A DNA stretch of 64,000 nucleotides from Cephalopachus bancanus. Taxonomy: Eukaryota; Chordata; Mammalia; Primates; Tarsiidae. A program made the position numbers and the translations under genes. Under the pieces are notes generated by a model that made no database searches, had not been told where the DNA came from, and saw nothing but the letters and a program-made list of their open reading frames with translations. Of this stretch, positions 11,692-23,724 are shown piece after piece. Where the stretch lies: contig JAPVLO010000059.1 in the NCBI GenBank assembly GCA_027257055.1, positions 3,534,001 through 3,598,000 of the forward strand, read 5' to 3'. How positions within the stretch are numbered: the first letter of the stretch is position 1; each line of letters starts with the position of its first letter.

Positions 11692-12177
11692 GAAAAATAA
11701 GTTTTTATTCAAGAACCAGCAACCTGAGAAGGTGGCAGCCTAGTGTCCCAAATACCATCTCAGATTTTCAGTTTTATTGTGGGACTTTTAAAGGGAGACT
11801 GGGTAAGGGAAACGTGGGAGGGGTACGCGGTGCAAGGTCTCCATGTCTTTGTTCCAGTGACTGTCTTGAGTTAGTGCCCGTCTGGGTGTGGCTGGCTGGT
11901 GTCATCTTGTCTGTGACCTGGTGATGGGTCCATTGTCTATGATTCTTCTCAGGTGGGAGGGTTCCACAATGGGGGCCCATGCCTGTTTTGTTCTGAGATT
12001 AGTGATTAGCCTCTGGGATTTCCTAAGCAAGAACAACATTAGCGAAGCAAATGTGGGTTTACAAGTTCGGGGTGTCAGGAGGTGCTGGGGATGGAATAAA
12101 GGAGCAGGTGTTGAGGAAGGGAGAGGGTGGGTGTGTCTAAAATCCACTTTTAAGTTCTGCATTTTTGGTTACAGTTT
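11692..12177 (-). mobile_element. Probable endogenous retroviral LTR
   Basis: Read on the minus strand, a TATA-like tttaaaag (plus-strand 11785-11793) is followed about 80 bases later by a polyadenylation signal (gaataaaaac; plus-strand 11702-11710), with a 'ggttgctggttcttg' stretch between them. This is typical of a class I LTR end. The far end may be at the TG complement near 12177. The Alu at 11405 sits at its 3' edge. No family name is assigned and the boundaries are weak. Confidence 0.4.
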
Positions 12178-14733
12178 GACTTGAAAATCTTATTATCTGG
12201 TTTATTTGGAATCTGCTTTAGAGAACCTTCAGTGACACCTCAAATTGGTCCTTAGCCATTCACCAGGGTACCCACAGACTCAAATGTGCAGTGGAGGGCA
12301 CGTGTACCGTGTTAACCTTGTTCGGGGTAATAGCCAACGTTTGTTCATACAACACTGATTAATGATTTTTCTAGGAGTCCCCCTTTGTCAATGCCATAGA
12401 TGGACTCTGGGAGCACACATCTGGGGACCTGGCCTGGCCTGATCTGAGTAAATGTGGCTTTGGGATCCTCTTGGAAGTTACTGATTTATATTTTTTATTT
12501 TTGTCAAACCAAGTGATTGCAATGAAAACTATTAACCTTCATATTTATACAAAAGTCGAAAAAAGGATGAGTTTTTATATTTATACAAAAGTAGGAAAAA
12601 GAATGAGAAGTTAGAAAAGCATGAATTATTTTTTAAGGATTGCAGCTTTGTTGTTCATAGAAATCTTTATTAACACATTAGACAAATTCTTTAGAGGCCA
12701 ATTTGCATTTACTTAGAGAAACATTTGTGGGGGTAGAGCGTAAATGTGCAGCAATACCTGCTCCTTTTTGGGAAATCAACTTGTTAAATAGCCCTCAGAA
12801 TATGACAGTTTTATGGTAGGATTATGACTTTTTTTGTTTCCATGTCTGCTAAAGGGCTAACAGAATAAGACAGTTTAATCACATGCCATTATGTTGATAG
12901 GGATGTGGAAAGCTCACACAGACGTGTTACTAGAAGCAGAATTAGCTACCTGGCTTTTGCAAACTTCTTCTTAGCAGAAGTCAATTATTACCTGGTTTGG
13001 AGACATGCCCATTCAGCCTTTTCTTCTAAGGGTGTCTGACCTTCCTGGGTGTGGCTGACATCACTTTCTCAACGTTTTTGGTTCTGTTGAGGTGGTTGTT
13101 AGGGAAGATGTGTTGCCAGGTAGAAGGTGTCTCAAGAGAGAGACAGAGAGAGACCTCCCCTGGGGTAATCCCTGTTTCTAGACAGAGTTATATTATTTAC
13201 AGGATATTAGGCAGGGACCAGAATTTAGACAGGTATTGCCCTGGAAAATTGTTTTGGACCTCAGACCAAAAAAGGCCGACCAAACCAAGGAAGCAGTTCC
13301 CCAAGTGGCAGCCTATACTCTGTATCCAGGCATTTGTTATCCCAGCTGGGGACCTTTGAGGAATCAGAGTTAGATAAAGCAGGAGCTCATCAGAGGCCCT
13401 CTTTTCTCGGTTGCCTCCATCTTTCCAGAGACTCTGAGGCCACCAGCTGTGGAAGTGGTCTTGAGCTTTGTCGGTGATTAGCTGCACGGCAGGGGAGGCT
13501 CTTCGAATTCCCTTCTGTTCTGGAGCTCTTTGGTGGATTGGAGCAGGCTAATCTGGCTCCTCACTGAGCAGGATGCAGGGAAGTCAGAGTAAAAGAAAGG
13601 AGCCAATATCCCCATCACCCCCTTGTGTTTTCCATACCAAAGGACTTAACGGTTATGCTTGCAAAATTCAATTGTCAGTGCCCTTGTCAGTTGCTACTCT
13701 CAATTCTGTGTCCTTTTCCTGTTTCTGGGTCATTGCCTAGTAAGTGGTAAACATTGCCACATCCCAGCTTCCCTTTTTGGGTTGTCTTTTGTGAACCTTG
13801 TCACTAGCAGAAGTTTAGATAGGGCAGCTTGACCTTGACTGACTTGCCATATTTGTGAACTGTCTTGTCTCTCTGTGCATCAGGGAAAATATCCTAACAT
13901 GTCTGGTGTGCCCTTTAACTTGACATAGAGGGCAGAGGCTGAGGAAGTTGGGTGATAGGCCTGCATTCGGTTAAGGAGCTGATGCTGGCAAGTCAGGGCT
14001 TACCTAGCTCAGGCATTCTGACTTCTGTATGGGGACTGTTTTTACTGTAATTATCTGTCATTCTGGACTTTATGTTCTAGGAATAAAAAGAGTATTTACT
14101 ACTAGCTTAAGAGAAGCATTTTGCAGCTTATTTTGGGGGCTGCTGTAACAAAGATCCCTAATACCAACCAAAGCGATTTGGTAATTGGAATGGCCTATTT
14201 TAGGGAGTGATTCATTTAACTGCTCCCCATCATCATCTATAATAATTGAAACTATGTGCGTACATTCCCATGTGTATACATGCACACACGATCATTTGTT
14301 TACTGGGTCTTACAAAAAGTCTAGGAAAATTTTCAATAAAATTGGATGTGTATTTATGATGGTTTGACTTAAAACATAGACTGTATGGTGTGCATGAAAT
14401 TCTCTTTGGAGGGAGCCTTGGGAAAGCATCTTAAATAAATAAATAGACAATCATTCTCTTCTAGATAGCTGAAGGTGAAATGCAGTGAGAGGCCTATGTG
14501 GTTGCCTAGCTGGGAGGACCTAATCTCTGTTATAGGATACTGAGGACTGTGTGGAAATTTAGGCACCAAAGTGGAAGTGGTGAAGGGCAAATGTGAATTG
14601 CATCTGATCTGCTTCTTTCAGGGACTTTTCTGTATGGCCCAGGTGAAGTAGCATTTGGAATTCTAGTCTTTCTATTTATTGATGGTGACTAATTCTCCCA
14701 AGAAATGGAATAAGACAAACTAGTATAATAATC
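12178..14733. other. Mostly unique DNA, nothing firmly recognised
   Basis: About 2.5 kb with a short imperfect tandem duplication near 12541-12606 (tatttatacaaaagt repeated). Open frames of about 100 codons on both strands at 13051-13487 overlap and carry no recognisable domain. Some of this could be internal sequence of an old retroelement, but I could not show it. Confidence 0.35.
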
Positions 14734-15024
14734 TTTTTTTTTTTTTTTTTTTTGAGTTGGAGTCTCACTCTGTCGCCCAGACTGGACACAGTCTGGTCCC
14801 GGCCACCGCAGCCTCGACCTGCTGGGCTCTGGCGATCCTTCCACCTCAGCCTTTCAAGGAGCCGGAATTACAGGCGCGCGCTACCACGCCCGGCTGATTT
14901 TTTAATTTATTTTAGAGATGAGGTCTCGCTGCCCAGGCGGGTCTCGAACCCGCGGGCTCAGGCAATCCACTCACCTCAGCCTCCCAAAGGCGTGGGATTA
15001 TAGGCTGAGCCACCGAGCCCGGCT
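14734..15024 (-). mobile_element. Alu SINE, youngest lineage-specific subtype
   Basis: Full dimer with a long pure poly-T (the A tail) and target duplication tataataat on both sides. It belongs to the subtype with 'ctcgctgcccaggcggg' (six bases shorter than ctcgccaagttgcccagg) and 'aaaggcgtggg' in place of 'aaagtgctggg'. The B-box region 14937-14953 is a perfect 5-bp stem with a 7-base loop. Confidence 0.97.
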
Positions 15025-16224
15025 GTATAATAATTTTAATGATGACAGAATAGAAGTCTGTCTCATTTTAGAGTGTGCTTATCCCATCCATGAAATTAGT
15101 TAATCAGAGAAATTGAGGTTCTAACCAGGTTTTATTTATTTTATACTGGAAGCATTTTGGGAATCTCAGTTTGTGTTCTGGAAATTATCTAACTAGTAAG
15201 CTTCAGTGGGGTTAGAAACAGTGTTCCTCTCAAGTACTTTGGAATGAAAGCTCTCCATTGGAAGGACCATCGGCAAGGGATATACCTTCTCGTATATCTT
15301 GTTGTTTTCCTCATATATTGGTCAGCTCTCATTTTTTTCTTTCCCTGGGCACACTACCCAAGTCTTCTCCTGTGTTTGGAGATGCAGACTTTATTTTGTC
15401 ATTATTCCAAACCAAGCGTTGGACTTCACTTGTGATAATATCACCAACTCTCATTGCATGCAGCAGATAGTCTGGAATGCAGTTGGTCACTATCACATCT
15501 TGGAAATGTAGGAGACTCCTGGTTCTTTGAGGCTATTAAGCCCATGAAGGGAGAGAGTGGGAGATGGCACAGACCTACTAAGGAGCAGCATTGGATCCCT
15601 TTCTGGGTGTTTGTTACAGGATGACTCAGTTGCCATTTCTCTCCAAGATAAAAGGCAATTGCTTCTTGTCCCTGTGCTTGATGGGGACATGTCAAACAAC
15701 TGTTTCAAGACCTTGTCTGCCTTGTTTTCCATCTCCTGGACATCTGATATATGCAAAGTGGAGGAAATATGGGCTAGAGTAGAAGACAATTGAGCAAATA
15801 TGCACAAAAACAGATCAAGCTGTGGTCCCCAGAACACTTAGTATGTTTTTGCCCTGAAGGTCCATGAAGGGGTAGATGCATCCTCCCTCCCTGTGATCAG
15901 GTATCAAGACCAAGATTGTGCCGTTTATAGATTTCATATCCTAAGATAAATGATTCACTCAGTTTCTGGTAGTGACTCCTCTTCTCTTTGAAATGCCCTT
16001 CTATGTATTTGGCCTGAAACAAAGCTTTTTGAATAACAGCAACCCTCTGTTGGCTTTTGAGCTTGTGTCAGGCTTGTGCTAGAAAGTGACTTTTTCAAGG
16101 AAATTAATAGATGATGCACTCAGTGCTAGACAGTTTTAGATCTCAGAGCTGTCTTCCTCAAAAAGCACATTATTGTTTCTTTACATCTCAGATGAAACTG
16201 CTCAGAGAATGATTGATTTGGGGA
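15025..16224. other. Unique DNA, no gene recognised
   Basis: Overlapping frames of 60-114 codons at 15244-15837 lie on both strands in the same stretch and have no domain signature. No repeat family was recognised. Confidence 0.4.
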
Positions 16225-16650
16225 GAGAATTGCTGTATTTTTACATAGACAAAATAAAACCACACAACCTGTCAATGAAGGAAGGTTAAATAAAATATGA
16301 CACACCAGAATTGTGGACTATTAGGCACCTCAAATGTTGTAAGTCTATGTATACAGATATGAAAAATAAGTTGTTGGGTAATAAAAGAAAGTTACAGAAT
16401 AATATGCAAAATGATTGTGATTCTGTTTGTGCTTTTTAAATGAGTGTCAGGACCAGCCTACATATGCATGTGTATTTCTGTATTTGTATGTATAGCAACT
16501 TAGAAAAGCAACTACAAGGGTATGAACCAAAAAGTGTTCCCTCAGGCAACATGGTGTGGAAGGGAACATGGGTTGACCATTGCTTAAACTTTGTTTGAAC
16601 TTATGTGCCGACCTAGTCTCATACAATGAGAATATATTTATACGCTATGT
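16225..16650 (+). mobile_element. L1M-type LINE 3' UTR fragment
   Basis: Reads like the conserved tail of old L1s: 'ggttaaataaaatatgac', 'gaattgtggactatta', 'gttacagaataatatgcaaa', then 'gtgattctgtttgtg'. Non-coding and diverged. Confidence 0.65.
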
Positions 16651-18520
16651 ATATACAAATTCTGGAAAACATCTCGTTGTCAGTAATGCAGACAGTACTT
16701 TCCCTAAGACCACCATTTTGGTTCTAACCAAGAACAGATGGTAGCATCAGGGATTTCAGTAAAGCTGTATAATACTTTAAAAAACATATGGGACTTTCCT
16801 AAGGCCCGATAGGTACAGTAGAGTCATATTAGAATAAAGAGGACTTAGATTTGATCCTTTCTGATTCATAAAGAACTTCTTGTTGAGAGGGTAGAAAGAG
16901 GATGTTTACATCATATACAGGTCGAAGATAAATGCAATAGGTTGTGGAGAGTATATAAGGCAAGTAGAATGAAGAACAAGTATTTGATGCATTTTTTTAA
17001 CTTGTATTATTTTTTGAGTACATTTCAGTGTTAAACAGTGAATGATATATGATAAATAATGCATTTTAATCTTCTGCTCCCACGTGATATCTTCTGTTTA
17101 AGGACTCAACTGCCTTTCAATAGATGCGGTGCCAATTAATGGCTTGATGAAGAGTTTGGTGTTGCACATAATTTACAAATACCATTGTCTTTATTTGCAT
17201 GCCCTGTGGAATTGGACAAACTAGTGTTCAGGCCTCTATTGCACAATTTAATGGCAATGCATCCTTGCATTCTTCTTTCTGCTGGAATTTTTCAGCTATA
17301 AAATGTGAATAATAAAATTACTTAATGCCTAGAGTTGATGTATTAACTGAAACAGTGTACAAAAATGACATAAGTTACAGTTTGTGGCACATGTTGTTTG
17401 GTAGCTATTAGCTGATATTCCTACATATCATACTATGGAAATGAGTAGAATTGAAATATTCTATTAGTAATAGTTAACTAATTCTAATGCAAGCAGATGT
17501 TAACTTTTTTGATATTTTATACATTTTCTTCTCCAATATTTTCCTAGCTCTTTTAGTAACAGTTGTTTTTATAGCAATTGGATATGATGTGAAACTAAGA
17601 ACTTTTATTAATTGGTTGCTATTCCTTGGAATAAAAATGAAAAAAAGATTAACTGGAAGAATATTAAAAGTATAATTTGCCTATTCATTACATCAGATGT
17701 TTCACTTTTATGGAGAGGTAGGCATCATATTAAGGTCCAGCTATTTAGCAAAAGATGTATAAATGATTAATATATGAGAAATTATGAATTTAATACCTGT
17801 CCAAAACTTGTTAGAATAAATGATTTTTATGTTCTCATTAGGTTTTGTGATGGGAAATAATATATTTTATGGAAGAGAAAATTCAAATGCTTCTACTTAT
17901 TACCCATGAGGTGACTGTAAACTTGGCACTCTATTCCTTTTTTCTAATATATTCTGAACTCTTGTGGTTAAATGCCTAGGTAATGTGTTATAATTGAATA
18001 TATGTTCATATCAATAGTGTCTGTCAGCCAGTTTCCAGTAGATTCAGCAGGCATTTTCTGCCCATCAGGTGGCTGGACTCTGCTAATAAGCAGCCATGGA
18101 GAGCTGAGTCCTTGCCTTAGAAAAGTGTGCTGAGTACTCCAGGAAGTGACACAAAGGCATAATCTGCTATAGAACAAAAGTAATAAAAGGTGTGTGTATT
18201 CAAGGGTGGGGAGGAAGACATAACAATCTGATTCTGGGCTTGTGTGTGGAGGGGAATTAAGAGAGGCAAGACTTTGCAAAGTAAATGACATTTGAGTTGA
18301 GTTGTAGATGTCCCAGCTGCACTTGTGGATCAGCCATTTCACAGGCAGGGAACAGCATTTTGGTTAGAGAGAGACAAGCATGTGGTAAGACATGTGGGCA
18401 CAAAAATGCCGATTAATTCTTTGGAGAGTGGCGAAGCCTCTAATGGAGATGAAACTGGAACAAGGTAGGCAGGAGTCTAGTTCATGAAGGGCCTTGGGAG
18501 TCTCTCTGTCTCTCTCTCTC
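16651..18520. other. Unique AT-rich DNA
   Basis: No repeat is firmly recognised. The 62-codon plus frame at 17487-17675 is hydrophobic in its first half, which is expected of T-rich DNA. The minus frames at 17968-18585 show no domain. Confidence 0.4.
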
Positions 18521-18811
18521 TTTTTTTTAGAGTAGATTCTGTCTCTGTTGTGCAGACAGAGTACAGTGGCATGATAATAACTCACTGTAACTTTGAGTTC
18601 CTGGGCTCTAGCACTTCTCCTGCCTCAACTCCAAGTAGCAGGAACTACAGGTGCATGCCAACCATGCTTGGCTAATGTTTCACACATTTTTTTTTGTAGA
18701 GATGAGGTCTCACAGTGTTTCCCAGGGTAGTCTTGAGCTCCTGGGCTCAAAGTGATCTTGCCTTGGCCTCCTAAAGTGCTGTGATTACAGGCATGAGTCA
18801 CCATGCCTGGC
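18521..18811 (-). mobile_element. AluJ SINE
   Basis: Reverse Alu dimer from a short poly-T to 'catgcctggc'. It carries the older forms (ataactcactgtaactttg, ggcatgagtcaccatgcc) and none of the lineage-specific changes, so it is AluJ-like. Confidence 0.9.
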
Positions 18812-18919
18812 AAGAAACAGGTTTTTATAAAGTTCTTTAAATATTAAAACCACAAGGAGATAACATTATGTATCTCATGTTGATTGGATAAGATCAACAT
18901 GTTTGACAAAAGACCAAAT

Positions 18920-19245
18920 TGGTAAGGGTGTAGATGAAAGTACTCAATTATCTACCTATTATTAAACTACAACCATGTCAATGGGAATATATATCTGGGT
19001 GAGACTTTGTTAATTTCCATATAAAGTAAAAATATGCATACCTTCTGTCTCAGCCATCCAATTTCTGAGTGATCCCATGAAAAAACTTGTTTATACCAAG
19101 GTTTTTGTACAAAGATAGTCATTGCAGCAACTATTAGAATAGCATGAAAGGTAAACCATCCTAAATATCCATAATTAGGAGAACTTTAAATTGTGATATA
19201 TTTGTGTAATAGGGTACTATGTGACCATTTATAAGAAAAGAGACT
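18920..19245 (+). mobile_element. L1M-type LINE 3' fragment
   Basis: Sense matches to the end of L1 ORF2 and the UTR: 'tgatcccatgaaaaaactt', 'gtcattgcagcaactatta', 'catcctaaatatccataat', then 'gggtactatgtgaccattta'. It is interrupted or ended by a class I LTR. Confidence 0.65.
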
Positions 19246-19857
19246 CCCACTCCCTCCATATCCCAAAACTGTCTCTGAAAGTTCTCTGAGCTGACTTAGG
19301 AAGCTTTCTTCAAAATTAATACAACTGTCTTAAATCCCGTTCCCTAGGAATCTCATCAAATAACCAGGAAAGATTAACCACCAGAGCTGAGAAAGTACTA
19401 AAAGTAGTCACCATGCTCTGACAGACTTTTCATTGATTCTTCTTAGGGTAGCTTTGAGGGATTACCTGGAAGAGTTGTATCTGCATAATAAGGTAACTTT
19501 TGTTCATAGTGCAGATCTACCCCTCACCTTCCATGATCCAGTCCGTTCAGTTACCATAGTGAATCATTTACAAACTATTGCCTGTCCTTCAGGCCCATTC
19601 ATTTCCCCCTAAGACTCATTTACTACCCCTCTAAAACAGCCTACAGCCCCTTCCCCCACTTTCTTCTCTATGAAGAGTGTACTTAAGTCTCAACCATTTG
19701 ACCCTTCTTTTAGTCATGTATTTTATGTGGCTTCTGTGTTTATGTATGCTAATAAATTCATATGCCTTTTCTTCTGATAATCGGTTGTCAGTTTATTTCA
19801 GCAGGCTCAAACCTTCAGAGAAGGAGGAAAAATTCTTTCAACTCCTGCAATAGCAAG
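19246..19857 (+). mobile_element. Class I ERV LTR, MER61/MER4-like
   Basis: The 3' part is characteristic of an ERV1 LTR of the MER4/MER61 group: a polyadenylation signal (ctaataaattcatatgcc, about 19749), then 'tctgataatcggttgtcag', then 'gcaggctcaaaccttcaga' and a CA end near 19856. A pyrimidine-rich U3 lies upstream. No internal retroviral sequence is attached, so it is a solo or truncated LTR. The 5' end is approximate. Confidence 0.6.
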
Positions 19858-20239
19858 TAGAATCTGAGCAAACAGGCCTTGCTAATTTTCCCTTTGTTTA
19901 TTACTATTATAGCACTTTTTTCCCCAATCATCAGTCTCTACAACGGTTGTCAAACCTAAGCATAAAAATACATAAATTTACTTGTGTCCTAGGGTCTTCA
20001 TTTTGTTATGGAGATTCCCTTATCAACTATACTTACATTAAATAGATTTGTATGCTTTTTTCTAGTTAATCTGTCTTTTGTAATAGGGGCCTTAACCATG
20101 AACCTAGATGTGATAGGAGGATACTTCTTTTCTCCTGGAATTTGAACCATGTGAATTCTTCAAGGCACAGTAGCTTGCTCTATGAAGATGGTCGGTTGAG
20201 GTTGCTTGTCATCGTCATCATTATCATCATTATATTTTT

Positions 20240-20512
20240 TTCTGTTAAGAGCCAGATAATAAGTATTTTAGGTTTTGCAGGCCTACCACCTCTGTCACAG
20301 CTGTTCACTTCTACCCTTGTAGGAGGAAAACAGACATGGACAATATGTAAATTAATGGATGTGCCTGTATTTCCATAAAATTTTATTTATAGAAACTGGT
20401 GGGCTAGATTTGGCTTGTAGACAGTGTGTAAATAAATATAACAATAGAACGTTATTTCCAAAACCTAGCAGGTTAGGTTTGGCCCCTGGGATGTAGTCTG
20501 CTGATCCCTACA
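20240..20512 (+). mobile_element. MER58-like hAT-Charlie element
   Basis: Reads 'gttaagagccagataataag', 'attttaggttttgcaggcc', 'acatggacaatatgtaaat', 'aaaattttatttatagaaac', then 'ggtttggcccctgggatg', the hallmark order of MER58-type elements. Near the 3' end the 'gggctagatttggc' segment occurs twice in diverged form, suggesting a short internal duplication. Left end truncated. Confidence 0.7.
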
Positions 20513-20515
20513 TAG

Positions 20516-21287
20516 TAGTGGTCCTCAGATGCTTTAATCTCAGATCCTTTTTAACTCTCTAAAAAATAACAGTAACTCCGCTACATACGAACAAATTCCA
20601 CTCTGAGAGCACGTTTGTTAAGTCCAATTTGTTCGTAAGTGCAGTGTTAGCCTAGATACCCAACTAACACCATTGGCTATATAGTACTATACCATAATAG
20701 GTTTATCATATTTTTCACACAAATAATACATACAAAACAAACACAAAAAATAAAGAAAACATTTTAAATCTTACAGTACAGCACATGACAATGTATGCCA
20801 GACACACGAACCACCTTACGTAATTGGACATGCAAACGCACATTCATATCTTTGAAAGTTCGCAACTTGAAGATTTGTATGTGGGGGACTTACTGTATGG
20901 AGGAGGACCTGAAAGAGCTTTTGTTTATGTGGGTTATATTTGTTGATATAAAGTGTTAAAATTTGAAACTGAGACATTTTAAAACTAATTTGTTTAAGGA
21001 AACTAATAAAACCATAGCATCTTAACATATATAACATTTTTCTGAAAAGGAATTATTTTCCAAACAGAAATTACAATGAGAAGAGTAGAATTGCTTTAAC
21101 ATTTTTGCAGATCTCTTTGTCTGGCTCAGAAGAAGACTGCTGAATTCTCACAATTTTTGCATTTTTGCATTCAATCTGTTGAGATATATTACAAGTCATA
21201 TAGTCTCTTGAGAAAACTCCCCTGTACCTCCTGAAAAGTATCTTGGAGACCCACAGGGGTCTGTGGACCACACTTTGCAAATCACGG
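20516..21287 (+). mobile_element. Charlie-like hAT DNA transposon fossil, split by a Tigger
   Basis: Begins 'tagtggtcctcagatgc' and ends 'gaccacactttgcaaatcac', a hAT terminal pair. Inside it has 'aaagagcttttgtttatgtgg' in pieces, 'gcagatctctttgtctggc' and 'gcattcaatctgttgagata', known from this family. Possible 8-bp target sites are ctacatag (20508-20515) and ttctatag (21288-21295), five of eight matching. The 20570-20895 interval is a separate insertion. No transposase remains. Confidence 0.65.
20570..20895 (+). mobile_element. Tigger-type (TcMar) DNA transposon nested in the Charlie-like element
   Basis: Starts 'cagtaactccgctacatac' and ends 'gtgggggacttactg', giving inverted ends CAGTAA...TTACTG next to TA dinucleotides (20567-20568 and 20896-20897). 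The inside matches the well-known 'caatttgttcgtaagt' and 'cacacaaataatacatac' segments of a Tigger element. It interrupts the hAT sequence between 'aactctctaaaaaa' and 'ggaggacctgaaagag', so it is the younger of the two. Confidence 0.75.
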
Positions 21288-21295
21288 TTCTATAG

Positions 21296-22630
21296 ACATC
21301 ATTAAAGGATATTAAGTTAGGCATTACCTTGTAAATGCTAGCTGCTTTTACCTATTATCTCAGAGTTCCTTTGTCATCTTTTTTGGAGCTAAAAGTGAAC
21401 ATTCCAGTGTCTTTTCCTTCCCCCTGCTGTAGAAGGCATATTTAGTCATGTGGTAGGTGTTTATGAAAGCTGGTTTGCTTTATTTTCTGAAATGATTGTC
21501 ACCTTAGCTTAAATTGTCTGCCACTGCATCACAATAGAGTTTTACTACTGTAGAGAAACAAAAGCCAGGAGATAGTCTGAATTCATTGGAGTAAAGGGGA
21601 ACAAAAGAAGCTAGTTTCAGAACAGAAAAATGGCTGTGATGACAAAAAAGCCTAAAAGAATGATTTGCATAAAACTGAAATACTTGAAAAGCTCTAAGAA
21701 AATAAGATTAAATACAAAAGGGAACTCAACCTTAGAGTGGCTGCTTTTGAAATAACTTTTCAGGAGGATTTTCAAGAACAAATGTTTCATACTTAAGTTT
21801 TGAGGGCCCTTGATGTCTAGGGCAATGACGCCTACAACTCTGGATTCTTGGTGAGGTCCGAGGGATGTGTCTCTCTTGTTCTCTTGGAATTGATCCTTAT
21901 ATAGTGAACAGGTGGCTCTTTAAACCTGGGGAGTTTTCAGACCCAGTATCTCCTTAGTCTTTTCTCTATTCCCCAAGGATTTCCATATGCTGTGAAAACC
22001 TGACCCTTCAACCAAGAAATAAGTTGACTCATGCATTTCTAGAATGATGCTGTGAGATCCTAATATAAACTTATTCATGTGAGATATTTTTCATAAAGAA
22101 ATGCAAAATTATTTTATTTAAATCTTTTTTTGTAGATACCTGCACGTAAATAGATGGGAGGGTAAAGCCAGAAATAAGGTGAGAATGTTCAACAGTAAGA
22201 TTTCTCATAGCCCTGACTAGATAGAAATGAATATTAAAGCAATTCAGCACAGTGCTAAAAGCTTGTACCTAATTGCCTTTTCTTTATATTTAGCTTAACT
22301 TTAAAGGAAATTTATAACTAAATTGGGCTCAATGAATTCCCCAGTTGCCTACTTTTATTACCCATTATAACATATTTCTGTTTAATCTACCTTGTATAGC
22401 TGTGATACTTCAGTGAGGATACGACCACGTATTCGGAAGGTGGTAACTGTTTTTTGGAAGTTGAACTCTGGGCCTTCTCAAATATAATGGGATCACAACA
22501 GTCTCAGTCCAGAATGTTTACATTTTGGGTTTTCTCTTCTGAATGTAGAAGGAGAAACGCCCCTGTTTTTTTCACACTCATGTTCAGCGGTGTCATTTCC
22601 ATTCAGTGAATACACCCCTTCCCCATTTAC
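21296..22630. other. Unique DNA, no gene or repeat recognised
   Basis: About 1.3 kb of AT-rich sequence between a DNA transposon cluster and a young Alu. Nothing specific is seen. Confidence 0.4.
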
Positions 22631-22642
22631 TGTGTCTGTTAC

Positions 22643-22932
22643 TTTTTTTTTTTTTTTGAGTTGGAGTCTCACTCTGTCACCCAGACTGGAGTGCAGTGGC
22701 CGCTCCCGGCCACCGCAGCCTCGACCTGCTGGGCTCCGGCGATCCTTCCGCCTCAGCCTTCCAAGTAGCTGGAACTACAGGCGCGCGCTATCACGCCCAG
22801 CTATTTTTGATTTATAGTGGAGATGAGGTCTCGCCAAGTTGCCCAGGTAGGTCTCGAACCCGGGCTCAGGCAATCCACTCAACTCGACCTCCCAAAGTGC
22901 TGGGATTACAGGCTGAGCCACCGAGCCCGGCC
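22643..22932 (-). mobile_element. Alu SINE, lineage-specific, young
   Basis: Complete dimer with pure poly-T and a perfect 16-bp target duplication (tgtgtctgttactttt) at 22631-22646, overlapping the T run, and 22933-22948. The perfect duplication and intact arms indicate recent insertion. It has the shortened head and the ggttcgagacc B box but retains 'aaagtgctggg'. Confidence 0.97.
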
Positions 22933-22948
22933 TGTGTCTGTTACTTTT

Positions 22949-23724
22949 ATACTCCACAGAAGATGTATGTGAAACATCCCAACCACTCTAAGAGAAACAA
23001 ATGTGCAACCCATCATTGAAACTACAGCTGTAAACATTGTCTCCATCCAGGTCAAAAGGCCTTACCACATAAGGACTCCCAGCAATTAACAAGGAAGTGA
23101 AAACAGTCTAGGAGGAAAATTCTGTTTTTTTTCTGAAAACATATGCAGTGGGAGCTTTAGTAGTTGCTATCGGCTGCCCCCTTGCTTGTCCCTTTGTTCT
23201 GTTTAAGGCTAGCTACATATTTCTTCCTGTGTGTTCTCGGAGCACTCCACCATCACACCATATGGGCTTTTTCCTCTGGTGATTAATCAGGTTACATGCT
23301 GGGCTCTCTGATTCTTTGGGGACTGTGTTTGCTTGTGGTCTTGTCAGAACATGCAGAATAGTAGTGTGATCCTTCTCACGTTTGCACCCACTGCTAACAA
23401 GGTATCTGACAACTCCTCAATATCATGTTGCATGCAAGACACGGGATGCTGCTGGGCGAGTGCTGTTTAATTTTCAGATCTCTGGTAAGTCTGAGTTTGA
23501 GGAGGCCCAGATCACATTTTCTTATTTATGTTGCATCTCTAGTTTCATGATACTGTAGTAATACTTATTTTAAAAATATTTTGTGAAAAGGTAGGGCAGG
23601 AAAAACCCAAAACTCATATTCAGCGGCTAATTTTTACTCTAAATTTATTAATGAAAAGAAGTAAGTACAGAAATGTCTCTAAGAATTGTTACCATCATAA
23701 TAATGATGATAGAAATAATAGCAA
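22949..23724. other. Unique DNA, no gene recognised
   Basis: About 0.8 kb with nothing recognisable. Confidence 0.4.

Noticed and set aside
14937..14953. A genuine tRNA gene at the T-arm-like stem
   Set aside because: No acceptor, D-arm or anticodon arm surrounds it; it is part of an Alu left arm.
17487..17675. Short hydrophobic frame that might be a nuclear mitochondrial insert or membrane peptide
   Set aside because: It does not resemble a mitochondrial gene I know, and hydrophobicity is expected from T-rich DNA.
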